From Bacteroides congonensis (lineage in GTDB: Bacteria > Bacteroidota > Bacteroidia > Bacteroidales > Bacteroidaceae), in assembly GCF_900130125.1 (NCBI RefSeq), contig NZ_FQXY01000010.1, forward strand, positions 372,001-436,000: DNA of 64,000 nt, given 5' to 3'. The notes below the pieces were generated by a model. It was given only the letters and a program-made list of their open reading frames with translations, did not search any database and was not told the origin of the DNA. Both the position numbers and the translations under genes were made by a program. Each line of letters opens with the position of its first letter. Within the stretch, counting starts at the first letter, position 1. Below are positions 29,401-36,697 of the stretch, one piece after another.

Positions 29401-30478
29401 TGTAGGTACCGGTATCGGTCTTTCGCTTTCCAAAGGTATAGTCGAACTGCATCATGGAAGTATTGAAGTTTCCAGCGAATTGGGAGAAGGGACCACTTTC
29501 TGCATACATCTGAAAACAGGAAATGAGCACTTCACATCCGAACAGTTCTGTGAAACAAAAGATACATTTGCATTTAATGAAATTAACGAGTTAAATGCAG
29601 AGTTCCAGCAGTCTTTATTATTTGAACAAACGACTTCAAACAACGATAGCCGACTAAAGGAAAGAGAATATAAAATTCTTATTGTAGAAGATAATGATTC
29701 ATTAAAAGAAATGATATCTAAAATATTCGAAGAGTTCTATATTGTCATTACCGCCTCCAATGGCAAGGAAGGACTGGAGAAAGTACGATCCGAAAATCCC
29801 AATATCGTGCTCAGCGACATCATTATGCCGGAGATGTCCGGTACGGAACTTTGCCAAGCCATTAAAGCCGATTTTGATACCTGCCATATACCCGTAGTTC
29901 TACTCACAGCCAAAACTGCCATCGAACATAATCTGGAAGGATTAAGAATGGGAGCGGATGATTATATTACCAAACCATTTAACATCAACATCTTGTTGTC
30001 CCGCTGTAACAATCTGGTCAATAACCGAATCATGCTACAAGAAAAGTTCAGCAAACTGCCGCAAGAAAACATACAAATCCTGACCAACAATGTGATGGAC
30101 AAGAAATTCATGGATAAAGTGATGGAAATTATCGAGCAGGAGATGGAGAATGGAGATTTCAATGTAGATATGCTGGCAACGCAAATGAGTATTTCGCGTA
30201 CAAAGCTTTTCTCCAAGTTAAAAGCCATCACAGGACAGACACCTGCTGATTTCATTATGACCCTCCGCCTGAAACGTGCAGCATTCTTACTGAAGAACAA
30301 CATGGAACTGAATATTGCGGAAATATCAGACCAGGTCGGTTTCAATGTACCCAAATATTTTAGTAAATGCTTCAAGGAAAGATATCACATCACCCCACAA
30401 ACTTACCGGAAAGGCGATATCCCCCTCTCCGAAAATGAGGAAACAACCAATAATGTTGATTCCAAAATGCAAAATTAA
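26420..30478 (+). CDS. Hybrid two-component system sensor/regulator (HTCS)
   Basis: One 1352-residue chain joins glycan sensing to transcription control. A signal peptide comes first. The periplasmic sensor is a two-propeller array of repeats of the type GNIWIGTFNGLNKYD (about residues 25-690), then a Y_Y_Y domain (about 695-760). One membrane segment (about 765-785) leads to a HisKA domain with His821 in NISHEFRTPL. The ATPase domain has NLISNAFKHT and DNGSGIA. A receiver domain has the phosphoacceptor Asp1133 in VLSDIIMPEM. An AraC-type helix-turn-helix closes the chain (RTKLFSKLKAITGQTP onward). It is divergent from the GH88/SusC/sulfatase operon and very probably activates it. Confidence 0.96.
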   Translation: MRNKIFLICYFLCVHILTCSTQSISFRHLTTDNGLSHNSIISIYQDERGFMWFGTRNGVSLYNGKYFKIYQKEKNNSNSILYNDIYHITGDQNGHVYIMTNRGISAYDIEKGQFTPIIKKSTRAEFFSKHLYVATSNQIFKYDGIKFDLFYKMTQNTSVIQRLYVYNDSVFIGTNKGLYILDPQKALTQPIKEGNISDIIRDSSGYYWITTKSGHGVYCIQGKQINNFLYEADDPSTISSNYTHRCCEDKQGNIWIGTFNGLNKYDKQTKKFTRYEKKENSKSLSNSSIWGLHCDLQGTIWVGTYSGGINYFNPQKQIYREYQASSKEKEGLSSPIVKRMTEDDEGNLWIGTERGGINKYIPTTQTYQWYTNKNTPNNYTGNIRAIYYDSIQKVVWTGIHLEGLNKLDLKTGRSTNYKYKKGDRTSIPSNLIEDILPYQEQLILATNNGIGLFNPATGTCKPLFHDEVALNNTISTFGLTLDHKGILWITNNNNGACAYNFNTQKLSIYKHKSANEHSISSNSVNSIYEDSQNRLWFCTNENGLDLYRRETDDFENFDMSKNGLASNIIYNICELSPNRLLVTTDKGFSILDYQQKKFKNYEELPLSCINENALYKNKKGEIFIGGTTGIISFFEKELEESPRSYRIYPFRLIVNGKDINVGDKDSILTRDITYSPKITLKSNQNIFSIEYTTTDYIPFNKDKIIYRLEGFSNTWNSLEQNVITYTNLNPGKYTLVVKAKDINESLVPPSRLQIEILPPFYRTIWAYLVYLICIVGIAYYLIRAYHHRIQLQESLKYEKKHAEDIEKLNQAKLRFFTNISHEFRTPLTLIIGQMEMLLQIRSFAPNVYNKILGVYKSCLQLRELITELLDFRKQEQGYMTIKVSEHNIVDFVYEHYLLFQEYAVQRQITFNFEKSSDTINLWYDAKQMQKVINNLISNAFKHTKAGGIISISVRKRNQEVLIDVTDNGSGIAAKDINNIFTRFYQTEQLDSLFYVGTGIGLSLSKGIVELHHGSIEVSSELGEGTTFCIHLKTGNEHFTSEQFCETKDTFAFNEINELNAEFQQSLLFEQTTSNNDSRLKEREYKILIVEDNDSLKEMISKIFEEFYIVITASNGKEGLEKVRSENPNIVLSDIIMPEMSGTELCQAIKADFDTCHIPVVLLTAKTAIEHNLEGLRMGADDYITKPFNINILLSRCNNLVNNRIMLQEKFSKLPQENIQILTNNVMDKKFMDKVMEIIEQEMENGDFNVDMLATQMSISRTKLFSKLKAITGQTPADFIMTLRLKRAAFLLKNNMELNIAEISDQVGFNVPKYFSKCFKERYHITPQTYRKGDIPLSENEETTNNVDSKMQN

Positions 30479-30505
30479 AATTATCTAATACAATTCTGGC
30501 AATGT

Positions 30506-31234
30506 TTAATCAAACAATTCCTTCAGTACTTCCAGTGATTTTAAAGCCGGGAAGTCCGGCAAATGCAAGCTATAATAATCATTTATAGTCGTCAGGCAGC
30601 GGGTGCGTTCCGCACGGCTCATGCCGAAAAGATGCATCGTCTCATAATTCATACGCATCAATTGGCGAAGACGCCCGGCCTCATCGGGCTTGATATAAGA
30701 TGAATGTAACTGAGGCCGAATCGAAGTGAAACAGGCATTCAGCAAGTCAAAATAGTCACCGGTATGATAGTCCTCGAGATTGGGATAAAGCCCCAAAAAG
30801 CGGGAAAGCCTCATCAGAAAGACCAGATGGAAATTGGCAAAACCTTCGCTGCACTCGTCCAGCCAGATAATAGAATGTTGCAGATAGGCAAACAATGGAC
30901 GGTTCTCCGCCTCTTCACGGACAGCCCGATAAAGAAATTCAGCCAAGAAAAGTGCCATCGCAGACTTGTACGGGTCATAAGGAATGGACGAAAAAGGATA
31001 AAAAGATTTCGCTTCCTTCACACGATAGAGAGTCGTGTTCGGTCTGTAATCCGCTTCAAATTCAATAAAAGACAACGGCTGGAATAGGACGGACTTCACT
31101 GCCGCCTTTCGCGAACGGGGTACTGCGACAAGAAAAGAAGCCCTTCCGGACAATTCCGTGTACATATCTACAATGATAGACGTATCATTATATTTTAACG
31201 TATGTAGAACTATTCCTTTCGTTTTTTGCAACAT
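30506..31234 (-). CDS. recO: RecO, DNA repair protein
   Basis: Cytoplasmic partner of RecR/RecF that loads RecA on gapped DNA. The 242-residue protein has the N-terminal OB fold ([22 protein letters not shown]) and a helical C-terminal region ([21 protein letters not shown]). The latter lacks the four zinc-binding Cys of some RecO proteins, as is usual in Bacteroidota. It is a housekeeping gene placed between the utilization locus and the fimbrial locus, convergent with the hybrid regulator gene. Confidence 0.9.
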   Translation of the reverse strand: MLQKTKGIVLHTLKYNDTSIIVDMYTELSGRASFLVAVPRSRKAAVKSVLFQPLSFIEFEADYRPNTTLYRVKEAKSFYPFSSIPYDPYKSAMALFLAEFLYRAVREEAENRPLFAYLQHSIIWLDECSEGFANFHLVFLMRLSRFLGLYPNLEDYHTGDYFDLLNACFTSIRPQLHSSYIKPDEAGRLRQLMRMNYETMHLFGMSRAERTRCLTTINDYYSLHLPDFPALKSLEVLKELFD

Positions 31235-31329
31235 AGCAAACTATCTCATTATCAATCCGGAACAAAATTACAAAAAAAATGCAAGGTAATCGATGACTTT
31301 TCATAAGCATTAACAACCTAAAAAACAAC

Positions 31330-31337
31330 TACTTTTG
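31330..31337 (+). promoter_or_regulatory. Candidate -7 box for the recombinase gene
   Basis: TACTTTTG matches TAnnTTTG, 39 bases before ATG 31377. Because the frame of the recombinase is open back to 31335, the box also argues that the upstream in-frame codon is not the start. Confidence 0.55.
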
Positions 31338-31376
31338 TTATTCACCTTGAATAATAAAGTAAAAATAAACAAGCTT

Positions 31377-32336
31377 ATGAAACAAAAAAGTAACAGAAAT
31401 GGATTTACCGTATGTGCCCAGGCGTACTTACGGAAGCTACAAGAAGAAGGGCGCTATTCAACGGCGCATGTGTATAAGAACGCCGTCCTCTCATTCACGA
31501 AGTTCTGCAATACGCCGGGTATATCATTTGCACAAATCACCCGTGACAGTCTGAGACGATACGGCCAACACCTTCAAGAATATGGGCTACGGCCGAATAC
31601 AGTCTCTACTTATATGCGTATGTTGCGCAGCATTTACAACCGTGGCGTGGAAGCAGGTATCGCCCGCTTTATTCCCCATTTATTTCGTGACGTGTACACA
31701 GGGGTGGATGTACGACAGAAGAAAGCATTGCCGCCTGAAGAGCTGCATACGCTCCTTTACAAGACTCCCCAGTCCGAACATCTGGGCCGCACACAAGCCA
31801 TCGCACGATTGATGTTCCAGTTTTGCGGCATGCCGTTCTCGGACTTCGCTCATATCGAAAAATCAGCGTTGGAACAAAACGTCCTCAGATACAACCGTGT
31901 AAAGACAGGAACGCCCATGAGTCTTGAAATACTGGATATGTCGAAAAAGGAAATGAACAGGTTGCGCAACAACCAGTCGTCAAGAGAAAATTGCCCTGAT
32001 TATCTTTTCAATATCCTGAAAGGTGACAAGCAACGAAAAGATGAAGGTGTTTATAAAGAATACCAATCAGCACTCCGTCGGTTCAATAATCAACTGAAAA
32101 GCCTGTCGAGAGAATTGCGCCTAAAATCACCCGTCACCTCATATACTATACGACACTCCTGGGCAACAAACGCAAAGTATCAGGGAATTTCCATCGAGAT
32201 GATTAGTGAATCACTGGGACACAAATCAATCAAGACTACACAGACCTATTTGAAAGGCTTCGGATTAAAGGAAAGGACAGAAGCCAACAAATTGAATTGT
32301 TATTACATAGAATCTTATAAGAGAAGCAACCATTAA
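31377..32336 (+). CDS. Tyrosine recombinase, probable invertase of the fimbrial switch
   Basis: Site-specific recombinase of the tyrosine (phage-integrase) type with 319 residues from ATG 31377. The N-terminal SAM-like DNA-binding domain covers about residues 10-110. The catalytic domain shows the Lys strand (RYNRVKTG), the second Arg in TIRHSWAT, His in SLGHKS, and the nucleophile in TTQTYL. The place of the first catalytic Arg, usually written RGM in Bacteroides relatives, reads FCGMPF here (Cys150, codon TGC at 31824-31826). Either this subfamily differs or the enzyme is impaired. It lies beside a pair of perfect 23-base inverted repeats, so local inversion is its likely job. Confidence 0.88.
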   Translation: MKQKSNRNGFTVCAQAYLRKLQEEGRYSTAHVYKNAVLSFTKFCNTPGISFAQITRDSLRRYGQHLQEYGLRPNTVSTYMRMLRSIYNRGVEAGIARFIPHLFRDVYTGVDVRQKKALPPEELHTLLYKTPQSEHLGRTQAIARLMFQFCGMPFSDFAHIEKSALEQNVLRYNRVKTGTPMSLEILDMSKKEMNRLRNNQSSRENCPDYLFNILKGDKQRKDEGVYKEYQSALRRFNNQLKSLSRELRLKSPVTSYTIRHSWATNAKYQGISIEMISESLGHKSIKTTQTYLKGFGLKERTEANKLNCYYIESYKRSNH

Positions 32337-32370
32337 TTCACAATAACCTAAAAACAAGCACTTTATCCCA

Positions 32371-32393
32371 TCTGTTACTTCTTAGGTAACGGA
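32371..32393 (+). repeat. Left inverted repeat of the fimbrial switch (IRL)
   Basis: 23-base arm starting TCTGTTACTTC and ending GGTAACGGA, identical to the reverse complement of 32645-32667. Within the arm, GTTAC and GTAAC face each other 7 bases apart, the layout of a tyrosine-recombinase core site (two half-sites around a crossover region). Confidence 0.93.
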
Positions 32394-32644
32394 TATAAAT
32401 ATGGCACAAAGATATATAAAAAGAATCTCACATTCCAAATAAATCATATCTTATTTTATTCTTTTTCTTTGAATAAATAAAATAACAGGCAAGAACACGA
32501 AGCAGATTTCTTTCATGTTCCAACTATTTATTGCCGTCTATCAGACTAATTTTCGTCCGAAAGCATTCAAGTACATTTTATTTATAAAAGACCGCTGTCT
32601 TTTTCCTGTTTTTTCCCCGTATACATCTGTCATGATAATAAAAT
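32394..32644. promoter_or_regulatory. Invertible promoter segment, sequenced in the OFF orientation
   Basis: This 251-base segment lies between the two inverted repeats. On its minus strand TTTG (32439-32436) and TATCTTTG (32414-32407) are separated by 21 bases, a full Bacteroides promoter pointing left, away from the fimbrial genes. I find no TAnnTTTG on the + strand of the segment. Inversion would place the -7 box at 32624-32631 facing right, with a start site near 32637 and a leader of about 50 bases to the ATG at 32687. Gene-free; A/T-rich. Confidence 0.85.
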
Positions 32645-32667
32645 TCCGTTACCTAAGAAGTAACAGA
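32645..32667 (-). repeat. Right inverted repeat of the fimbrial switch (IRR)
   Basis: 23-base arm, reverse complement of 32371-32393 without a mismatch. It ends 19 bases before the first fimbrial-operon ATG, so a rightward transcript from an inverted promoter would carry it in the leader. Confidence 0.93.
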
Positions 32668-32686
32668 CACACATAAACAAAAAGTT

Positions 32687-33358
32687 ATGACACACAAACC
32701 CGATAATATCAAATATCCATGTCTGTCCGCCAACAGCAGACGGAGACATACGACAAGCATGAGACATAGACTGACCACGCTCGTCTTTGTAGTGTGCATT
32801 ATGCCTGTATCGAATCTCTGCGGACAAAACATAGCCGTCAAAAGCAATCTGCTTTATGACCTCACCACCTCACTCAATTTAGGCGGAGAAATACGTTGTG
32901 ATGACACACATACTTTCAGCCTTTCCATCAATTACAATCCGTGGAACTTCAGCGACAACAAGAAGATGAAGCATTTCCTCGTGCAACCGGAATACCGTAA
33001 ATGGTTCAACGAAGCATTCACAGGAAGTTTTATCGGCTTACAGCTTCATTATGCCTTGTTCAATTTCGGCGGAATGCTTCCCTGGGGATTCGGAGACGGA
33101 AAGATGCTGGGTGTAGAGAACAGACAAATCGCCAATAACCGATATCAAGGCAATCTGGCGGGATTCGGCATTTCCTACGGTTACCAGTGGATGATTAGCC
33201 CGCAATGGAACCTGGAAGCGGGAATCGCTCTGGGATATGCCCACCTCAATTACAAACGCTACGGACGCTCCGCAGGCGCACCCCTGATAGAAAAATCAAA
33301 TTGCAACTACTGGGGTCCTACGCAAATAGGAATATCAGTCGTGTACTTCATCCAATAA
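32687..33358 (+). CDS. DUF3575 outer-membrane-type protein, copy 1
   Basis: Predicted exported beta-barrel-like protein of the DUF3575 family, found in Bacteroides fimbrial loci. After a signal segment (LTTLVFVVCIMPVSNLCGQ) the mature part starts with the family motif AVKSNLLYDLTTSLNLG. Paired aromatic strands follow, and the end WGPTQIGISVVYFIQ is typical. ATG 32687 gives a long hydrophilic leader. An internal ATG at 32759 (MRHRLTT) would give a normal signal peptide and may be the real start. It is first in the fimbrial operon just after the switch. Biochemical function is unknown; a role in fimbrial assembly is inferred from context. Confidence 0.82.
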   Translation: MTHKPDNIKYPCLSANSRRRHTTSMRHRLTTLVFVVCIMPVSNLCGQNIAVKSNLLYDLTTSLNLGGEIRCDDTHTFSLSINYNPWNFSDNKKMKHFLVQPEYRKWFNEAFTGSFIGLQLHYALFNFGGMLPWGFGDGKMLGVENRQIANNRYQGNLAGFGISYGYQWMISPQWNLEAGIALGYAHLNYKRYGRSAGAPLIEKSNCNYWGPTQIGISVVYFIQ

Positions 33359-33384
33359 ATAATCCAATTTAATAAACGCATCAA

Positions 33385-34434
33385 ATGAAAACGAAAACAT
33401 TCATCTTGCTCGGCCTATTGATATGTAATCTGCTTCCGGCACAGAACGTCAAGCTGGATATCAAGCCCCATTTCCTGGGAGTACGGGCAGACTCATTACT
33501 CCTTTCGATGGACATATCGGTAGAAATCGAGGATATGAACCCGAAGAATGCCGTCATACTGACACCTGTCCTGACCGGACAAGACCACAGAATACTATTA
33601 CCGGCCATCCAACTGAACGGCAAGCAGAAGCAGAAATTATATTTGCGCAACCAGATACTGCGCAAGAAGAAGGGCAGTAAAGCAGACGACACTGACTATC
33701 TTGTAGCCGGTATCGACGACAGCCATTCACGCACCATCAATTACCGCACCGCATTGCCGGCAGAAAACTGGATGAACGACGCCACGCTCTATTTGAGGAG
33801 AACGATTGTCAGACCCGAAGGCGAACAGACGCTGAAAGATACGCTAATCATCGCACCGCAATATGCAGTGCTTCCGCCGGAAATGGGCAATACAGCTATT
33901 CAGGAAGTCTCCTCTGCGGCAACAGCAGACAACAGCACAACTCCTTCTGCTGCCCCGACAGGCAAAAAACCAAGGTATAAAGGTTCGTATGTCTCACCGT
34001 CATCGGATGATGTGGATATCCGCAATCAGAAAGAGTTGAACTTCAATCTCGAGGAAGCCAAGATTATGGCTGACATCAATCCGCAGATGTTATCGCTCCG
34101 CGAACTGTATACGGTAGCCTTATCATATGCGGATAATAAGGCGAAGTTTTATCAGATTATCAATATCAGCGTGAAACTGTATCCTGTACACCCCGTTGCC
34201 AACCTCAATGCGGCGGCTGCTGCCATTGAGCAGGGAGATACGAAATCCGCAAGCAAGTTTCTTTCCATGGCATTGCACGAGGGACTTGCCTACAAGAGTT
34301 GCCGGGGGGTATATGAGCTGATGACCGGAAACACATACGAAGGCATCCGCATACTGAAAGCCGCCAAGGCGGAAGGTTCTGAGGAAGCTGCATACAATCT
34401 GAATGTTTTTTTTGAAAATAATAAACGGCATTAA
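33385..34434 (+). CDS. DUF3868-type protein lacking the OmpA domain, copy 1
   Basis: Exported 349-residue protein. The N-terminal part (about residues 20-165, NVKLDIKPHFLGVRADSLLLSMDI) matches the DUF3868 layout seen in 35238-36671. The C-terminal part (about 225-345) aligns with the helical TPR-like end of that same gene product (LSLRELYTVAL, HPVANLNAAAAAIEQGDTKSA). Between them, where the other copy has an OmpA-like peptidoglycan-binding domain, stands only a short Ala/Ser/Pro linker. It therefore looks like an internally deleted paralogue. It follows DUF3575 copy 1 after 26 bases. Function is unknown. Confidence 0.8.
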   Translation: MKTKTFILLGLLICNLLPAQNVKLDIKPHFLGVRADSLLLSMDISVEIEDMNPKNAVILTPVLTGQDHRILLPAIQLNGKQKQKLYLRNQILRKKKGSKADDTDYLVAGIDDSHSRTINYRTALPAENWMNDATLYLRRTIVRPEGEQTLKDTLIIAPQYAVLPPEMGNTAIQEVSSAATADNSTTPSAAPTGKKPRYKGSYVSPSSDDVDIRNQKELNFNLEEAKIMADINPQMLSLRELYTVALSYADNKAKFYQIINISVKLYPVHPVANLNAAAAAIEQGDTKSASKFLSMALHEGLAYKSCRGVYELMTGNTYEGIRILKAAKAEGSEEAAYNLNVFFENNKRH

Positions 34435-34446
34435 CTGGTAGATACA

Positions 34447-35010
34447 ATGAGATATATTTTACTCCTGTTCCTATTATTGGGTTGTCTTGACGGTTACGCA
34501 CAGAAAGTAGCCGTCAGACTCAACACGCTTCCCGCCATTGACGGAGCTTTCGGAGCCGGAGTCTCTTATGCCATAGGGAATAAAAGCACCGTCGAACTGG
34601 CAGGAAGCCTGCGACCATGGAAACGGAGCGAGATGTACGTGAACCGTTATTGGGTGATTCAACCCGAATACAAATATTGGACTTGCCAGAAGTTTAACGG
34701 CCTGTTCTGGGGAGTTTATCTCAATGGAGCGCAATTCAATGTCGGTGGGAAAAAGCTGCCTTTCGGTATATTCTCTGACCTGAAGAAGTACCGGTATGAA
34801 GGGTGGCTTATAGGGGGCGGCATTAGTTGCGGCTACCATTGGATGCTGAACGATCATTGGAATGTGGAAACGAGCTTGGGAGTGGGATACGATTATATTC
34901 ATTATAAACAATACAACTGCGTCAGGAAATGTGCCGGAGTACGTAACAAAGGACATCATCATTACATAGGGCCTACCAAAGCCTCAATAAGTTTAGTTTA
35001 TCTATTTTAA
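34447..35010 (+). CDS. DUF3575 outer-membrane-type protein, copy 2
   Basis: 187 residues with a clear signal peptide (LLLFLLLGCLDGYAQ). The barrel-like pattern matches copy 1: AVRLNTLPAIDGAFGAGVSY, RPWKRSEMYVNRYWVIQPEYKYW, a central GVYLNGAQFNVGG, and the end YIGPTKASISLVYLF. Copy 1 has the same blocks in the same order. It begins 12 bases after DUF3868 copy 1. Paralogy with 32687-33358 indicates duplication of a two-gene module. Function is unknown beyond its fixed place in fimbrial operons. Confidence 0.83.
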   Translation: MRYILLLFLLLGCLDGYAQKVAVRLNTLPAIDGAFGAGVSYAIGNKSTVELAGSLRPWKRSEMYVNRYWVIQPEYKYWTCQKFNGLFWGVYLNGAQFNVGGKKLPFGIFSDLKKYRYEGWLIGGGISCGYHWMLNDHWNVETSLGVGYDYIHYKQYNCVRKCAGVRNKGHHHYIGPTKASISLVYLF

Positions 35011-35022
35011 GAAGAAAAAGGT

Positions 35023-35214
35023 ATGAAAAGTTTATGGAAAGTTTGGTTTTCGAAAAGAAGGAACATATACGTCCAGATAGCACGCAAGCACCACTCCACT
35101 CCCTGGAGAGTATATCACTTGGGGCACGGTGGCGTGAGTAAGAGTAATAAGGATATAAAGATATTGGAAGAATTACAACAAAACGGAGTAATCTCCCAAA
35201 TCTATCCCTGGTGA
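35023..35214 (+). CDS. Small basic protein of the fimbrial operon
   Basis: 63 codons with a strong A/G-rich ribosome site (GAAGAAAAAGG) just before ATG 35023. The product is basic (many Lys/Arg/His in residues 1-30), has no signal peptide or membrane segment, and begins MKSLWKVWFSKRRNIYVQI. It lies in the 227-base gap between DUF3575 copy 2 and the DUF3868/OmpA gene and ends 23 bases before that gene's ATG, so it is likely translated in the operon. I do not recognise the family. It could be a regulator or assembly factor, or a remnant. Confidence 0.6.
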   Translation: MKSLWKVWFSKRRNIYVQIARKHHSTPWRVYHLGHGGVSKSNKDIKILEELQQNGVISQIYPW

Positions 35215-35237
35215 TATTCTCACACAGAAATGAAGAA

Positions 35238-36671
35238 ATGCAGATTATTACGACAATGAAGACAGGAGGAATTTTTATTATCGCAGTCATTTTATCCCTT
35301 TCGATACAAGCCCAAAGGGCCGTAACGGAAGAGAGGGGGACTGTTCGCACAACTACTTCCAGTCTGTACAAGGCAGGGAAAGAGTTGGTGGTTTCTATTT
35401 CGATGGATATCACCCGCGACCTCTCTCCCAATGAATCAGTGGTGCTGGTTCCCGTTGTCAGTGACAGTCTGGAACACCGGTTGGAACTGCCACCCATATA
35501 TATCAACAGCCGGAAACAGCACATCGTATTCCTGCGGGAGACAGGCAGGAAAGATAAGGCAGCCCGGGCATTGCAAAGGAAAAACGGGGATAAGCAAACG
35601 ATGCATTATCTGCAATCCGTCCCATTCGAGCAATGGATGAACCAAGCTACGCTCACACTGGTAGAGAAGAGTTGCGGTTGCGGCATTCCCGGTACGGAAG
35701 ATTTCACCTGTATTGCCCGCCTGCATCCGCAATCAACGCCCGTTCCGCAACTTGCTTTCCTGACTCCGCAAGTTGAAACGTCTAAAATCAGGACGGAAAA
35801 AGGGTCGGCATTCATTGACTTTCCGGTGAATGTGACCGCTATTCATAAAGAATTCAGCAATAATGCGGCAGAGTTGGATAAAATCATCGAAACGATCAAC
35901 ACCATCAAAGGAGACAGCAACGTAAGCATCACACACATCAACATTCATGGGTATGCGTCGCCCGACGGCCCTTTCCGGATAAATGAGCGGCTGGCCCGCG
36001 AACGTACCCGTGCATTGAAGGAATATGTAGCCCGACTATATACTTTCGACAACACATACATACACACCAATTATACGCCCGAAGACTGGGAAGGCTTTGA
36101 AGCCCTTCTGGGCGACACAGTTTTTCAGGACAAGGAAGCTATCATGAAAATCGTAACAAGCAACATTCATCCCGACCGTAAAGAAGGTTTGATAAAGTCG
36201 AAGTTTCCGGCATTCTACCGTTTTGTGTTGAAACACTGGTTTGTCATACTAAGACATTCCGATTATACCATCGAATATTATGTCCGCCCCTTTACGGTGG
36301 AAGAATCTCAAAAGATATTCGATACGAATCCCAAGAACTTGAGCCTGGAAGAGATGTTCCGCCTTGCGCTCACGCATACACCGGGAAGTGAAACATACAA
36401 CAGGATATTTATGACTGCCGTACAACTGTTTCCCGATAATCCGACGGCCAACCTGAATGCCGCCTGCATAGCGTTGACGCAAAAAGACACCAAGGCTGCG
36501 GCAGGGTTTCTCGAAAAAGCCCTGCCAGTGCCGGAGACGACGCTGGCCAAAGGAGTCCTATACTTCCTTCAGACCGACTATGAAGAAGCGGAAAAGCTAT
36601 TCAGGCAAGCTAAGGACGCCGGATTGTCACAAGCGGAGGATAATTTAAAACAAGTTTTAGAACTCAAATAA
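35238..36671 (+). CDS. DUF3868/OmpA-like protein of the fimbrial operon
   Basis: Exported protein of 477 residues from ATG 35238 (another ATG at 35256 also precedes the signal segment FIIAVILSLSIQAQ). Three parts are seen. DUF3868 covers about residues 18-175. An OmpA-C-like domain (about 205-320) has ITHINIHGYASPDGP and NERLARERTRALKEYV, the peptidoglycan-binding type. A helical TPR-like end (about 355-475) closes the chain. The frame is open back to GTG 35211, overlapping the small gene before it, but ATG 35238 follows a GAAGAA site. It probably anchors the assembly machinery to the cell wall. It precedes the fimbrillin gene by 26 bases. Confidence 0.85.
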   Translation: MQIITTMKTGGIFIIAVILSLSIQAQRAVTEERGTVRTTTSSLYKAGKELVVSISMDITRDLSPNESVVLVPVVSDSLEHRLELPPIYINSRKQHIVFLRETGRKDKAARALQRKNGDKQTMHYLQSVPFEQWMNQATLTLVEKSCGCGIPGTEDFTCIARLHPQSTPVPQLAFLTPQVETSKIRTEKGSAFIDFPVNVTAIHKEFSNNAAELDKIIETINTIKGDSNVSITHINIHGYASPDGPFRINERLARERTRALKEYVARLYTFDNTYIHTNYTPEDWEGFEALLGDTVFQDKEAIMKIVTSNIHPDRKEGLIKSKFPAFYRFVLKHWFVILRHSDYTIEYYVRPFTVEESQKIFDTNPKNLSLEEMFRLALTHTPGSETYNRIFMTAVQLFPDNPTANLNAACIALTQKDTKAAAGFLEKALPVPETTLAKGVLYFLQTDYEEAEKLFRQAKDAGLSQAEDNLKQVLELK

Positions 36672-36697
36672 ATATTCAATTAAAACTCAAAGTAAAA

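Noticed and set aside
32394-32644. A second promoter inside the switch facing the fimbrial genes
   Set aside because: TACATTTT near 32572 lacks the final G and has no -33 partner at the right distance.
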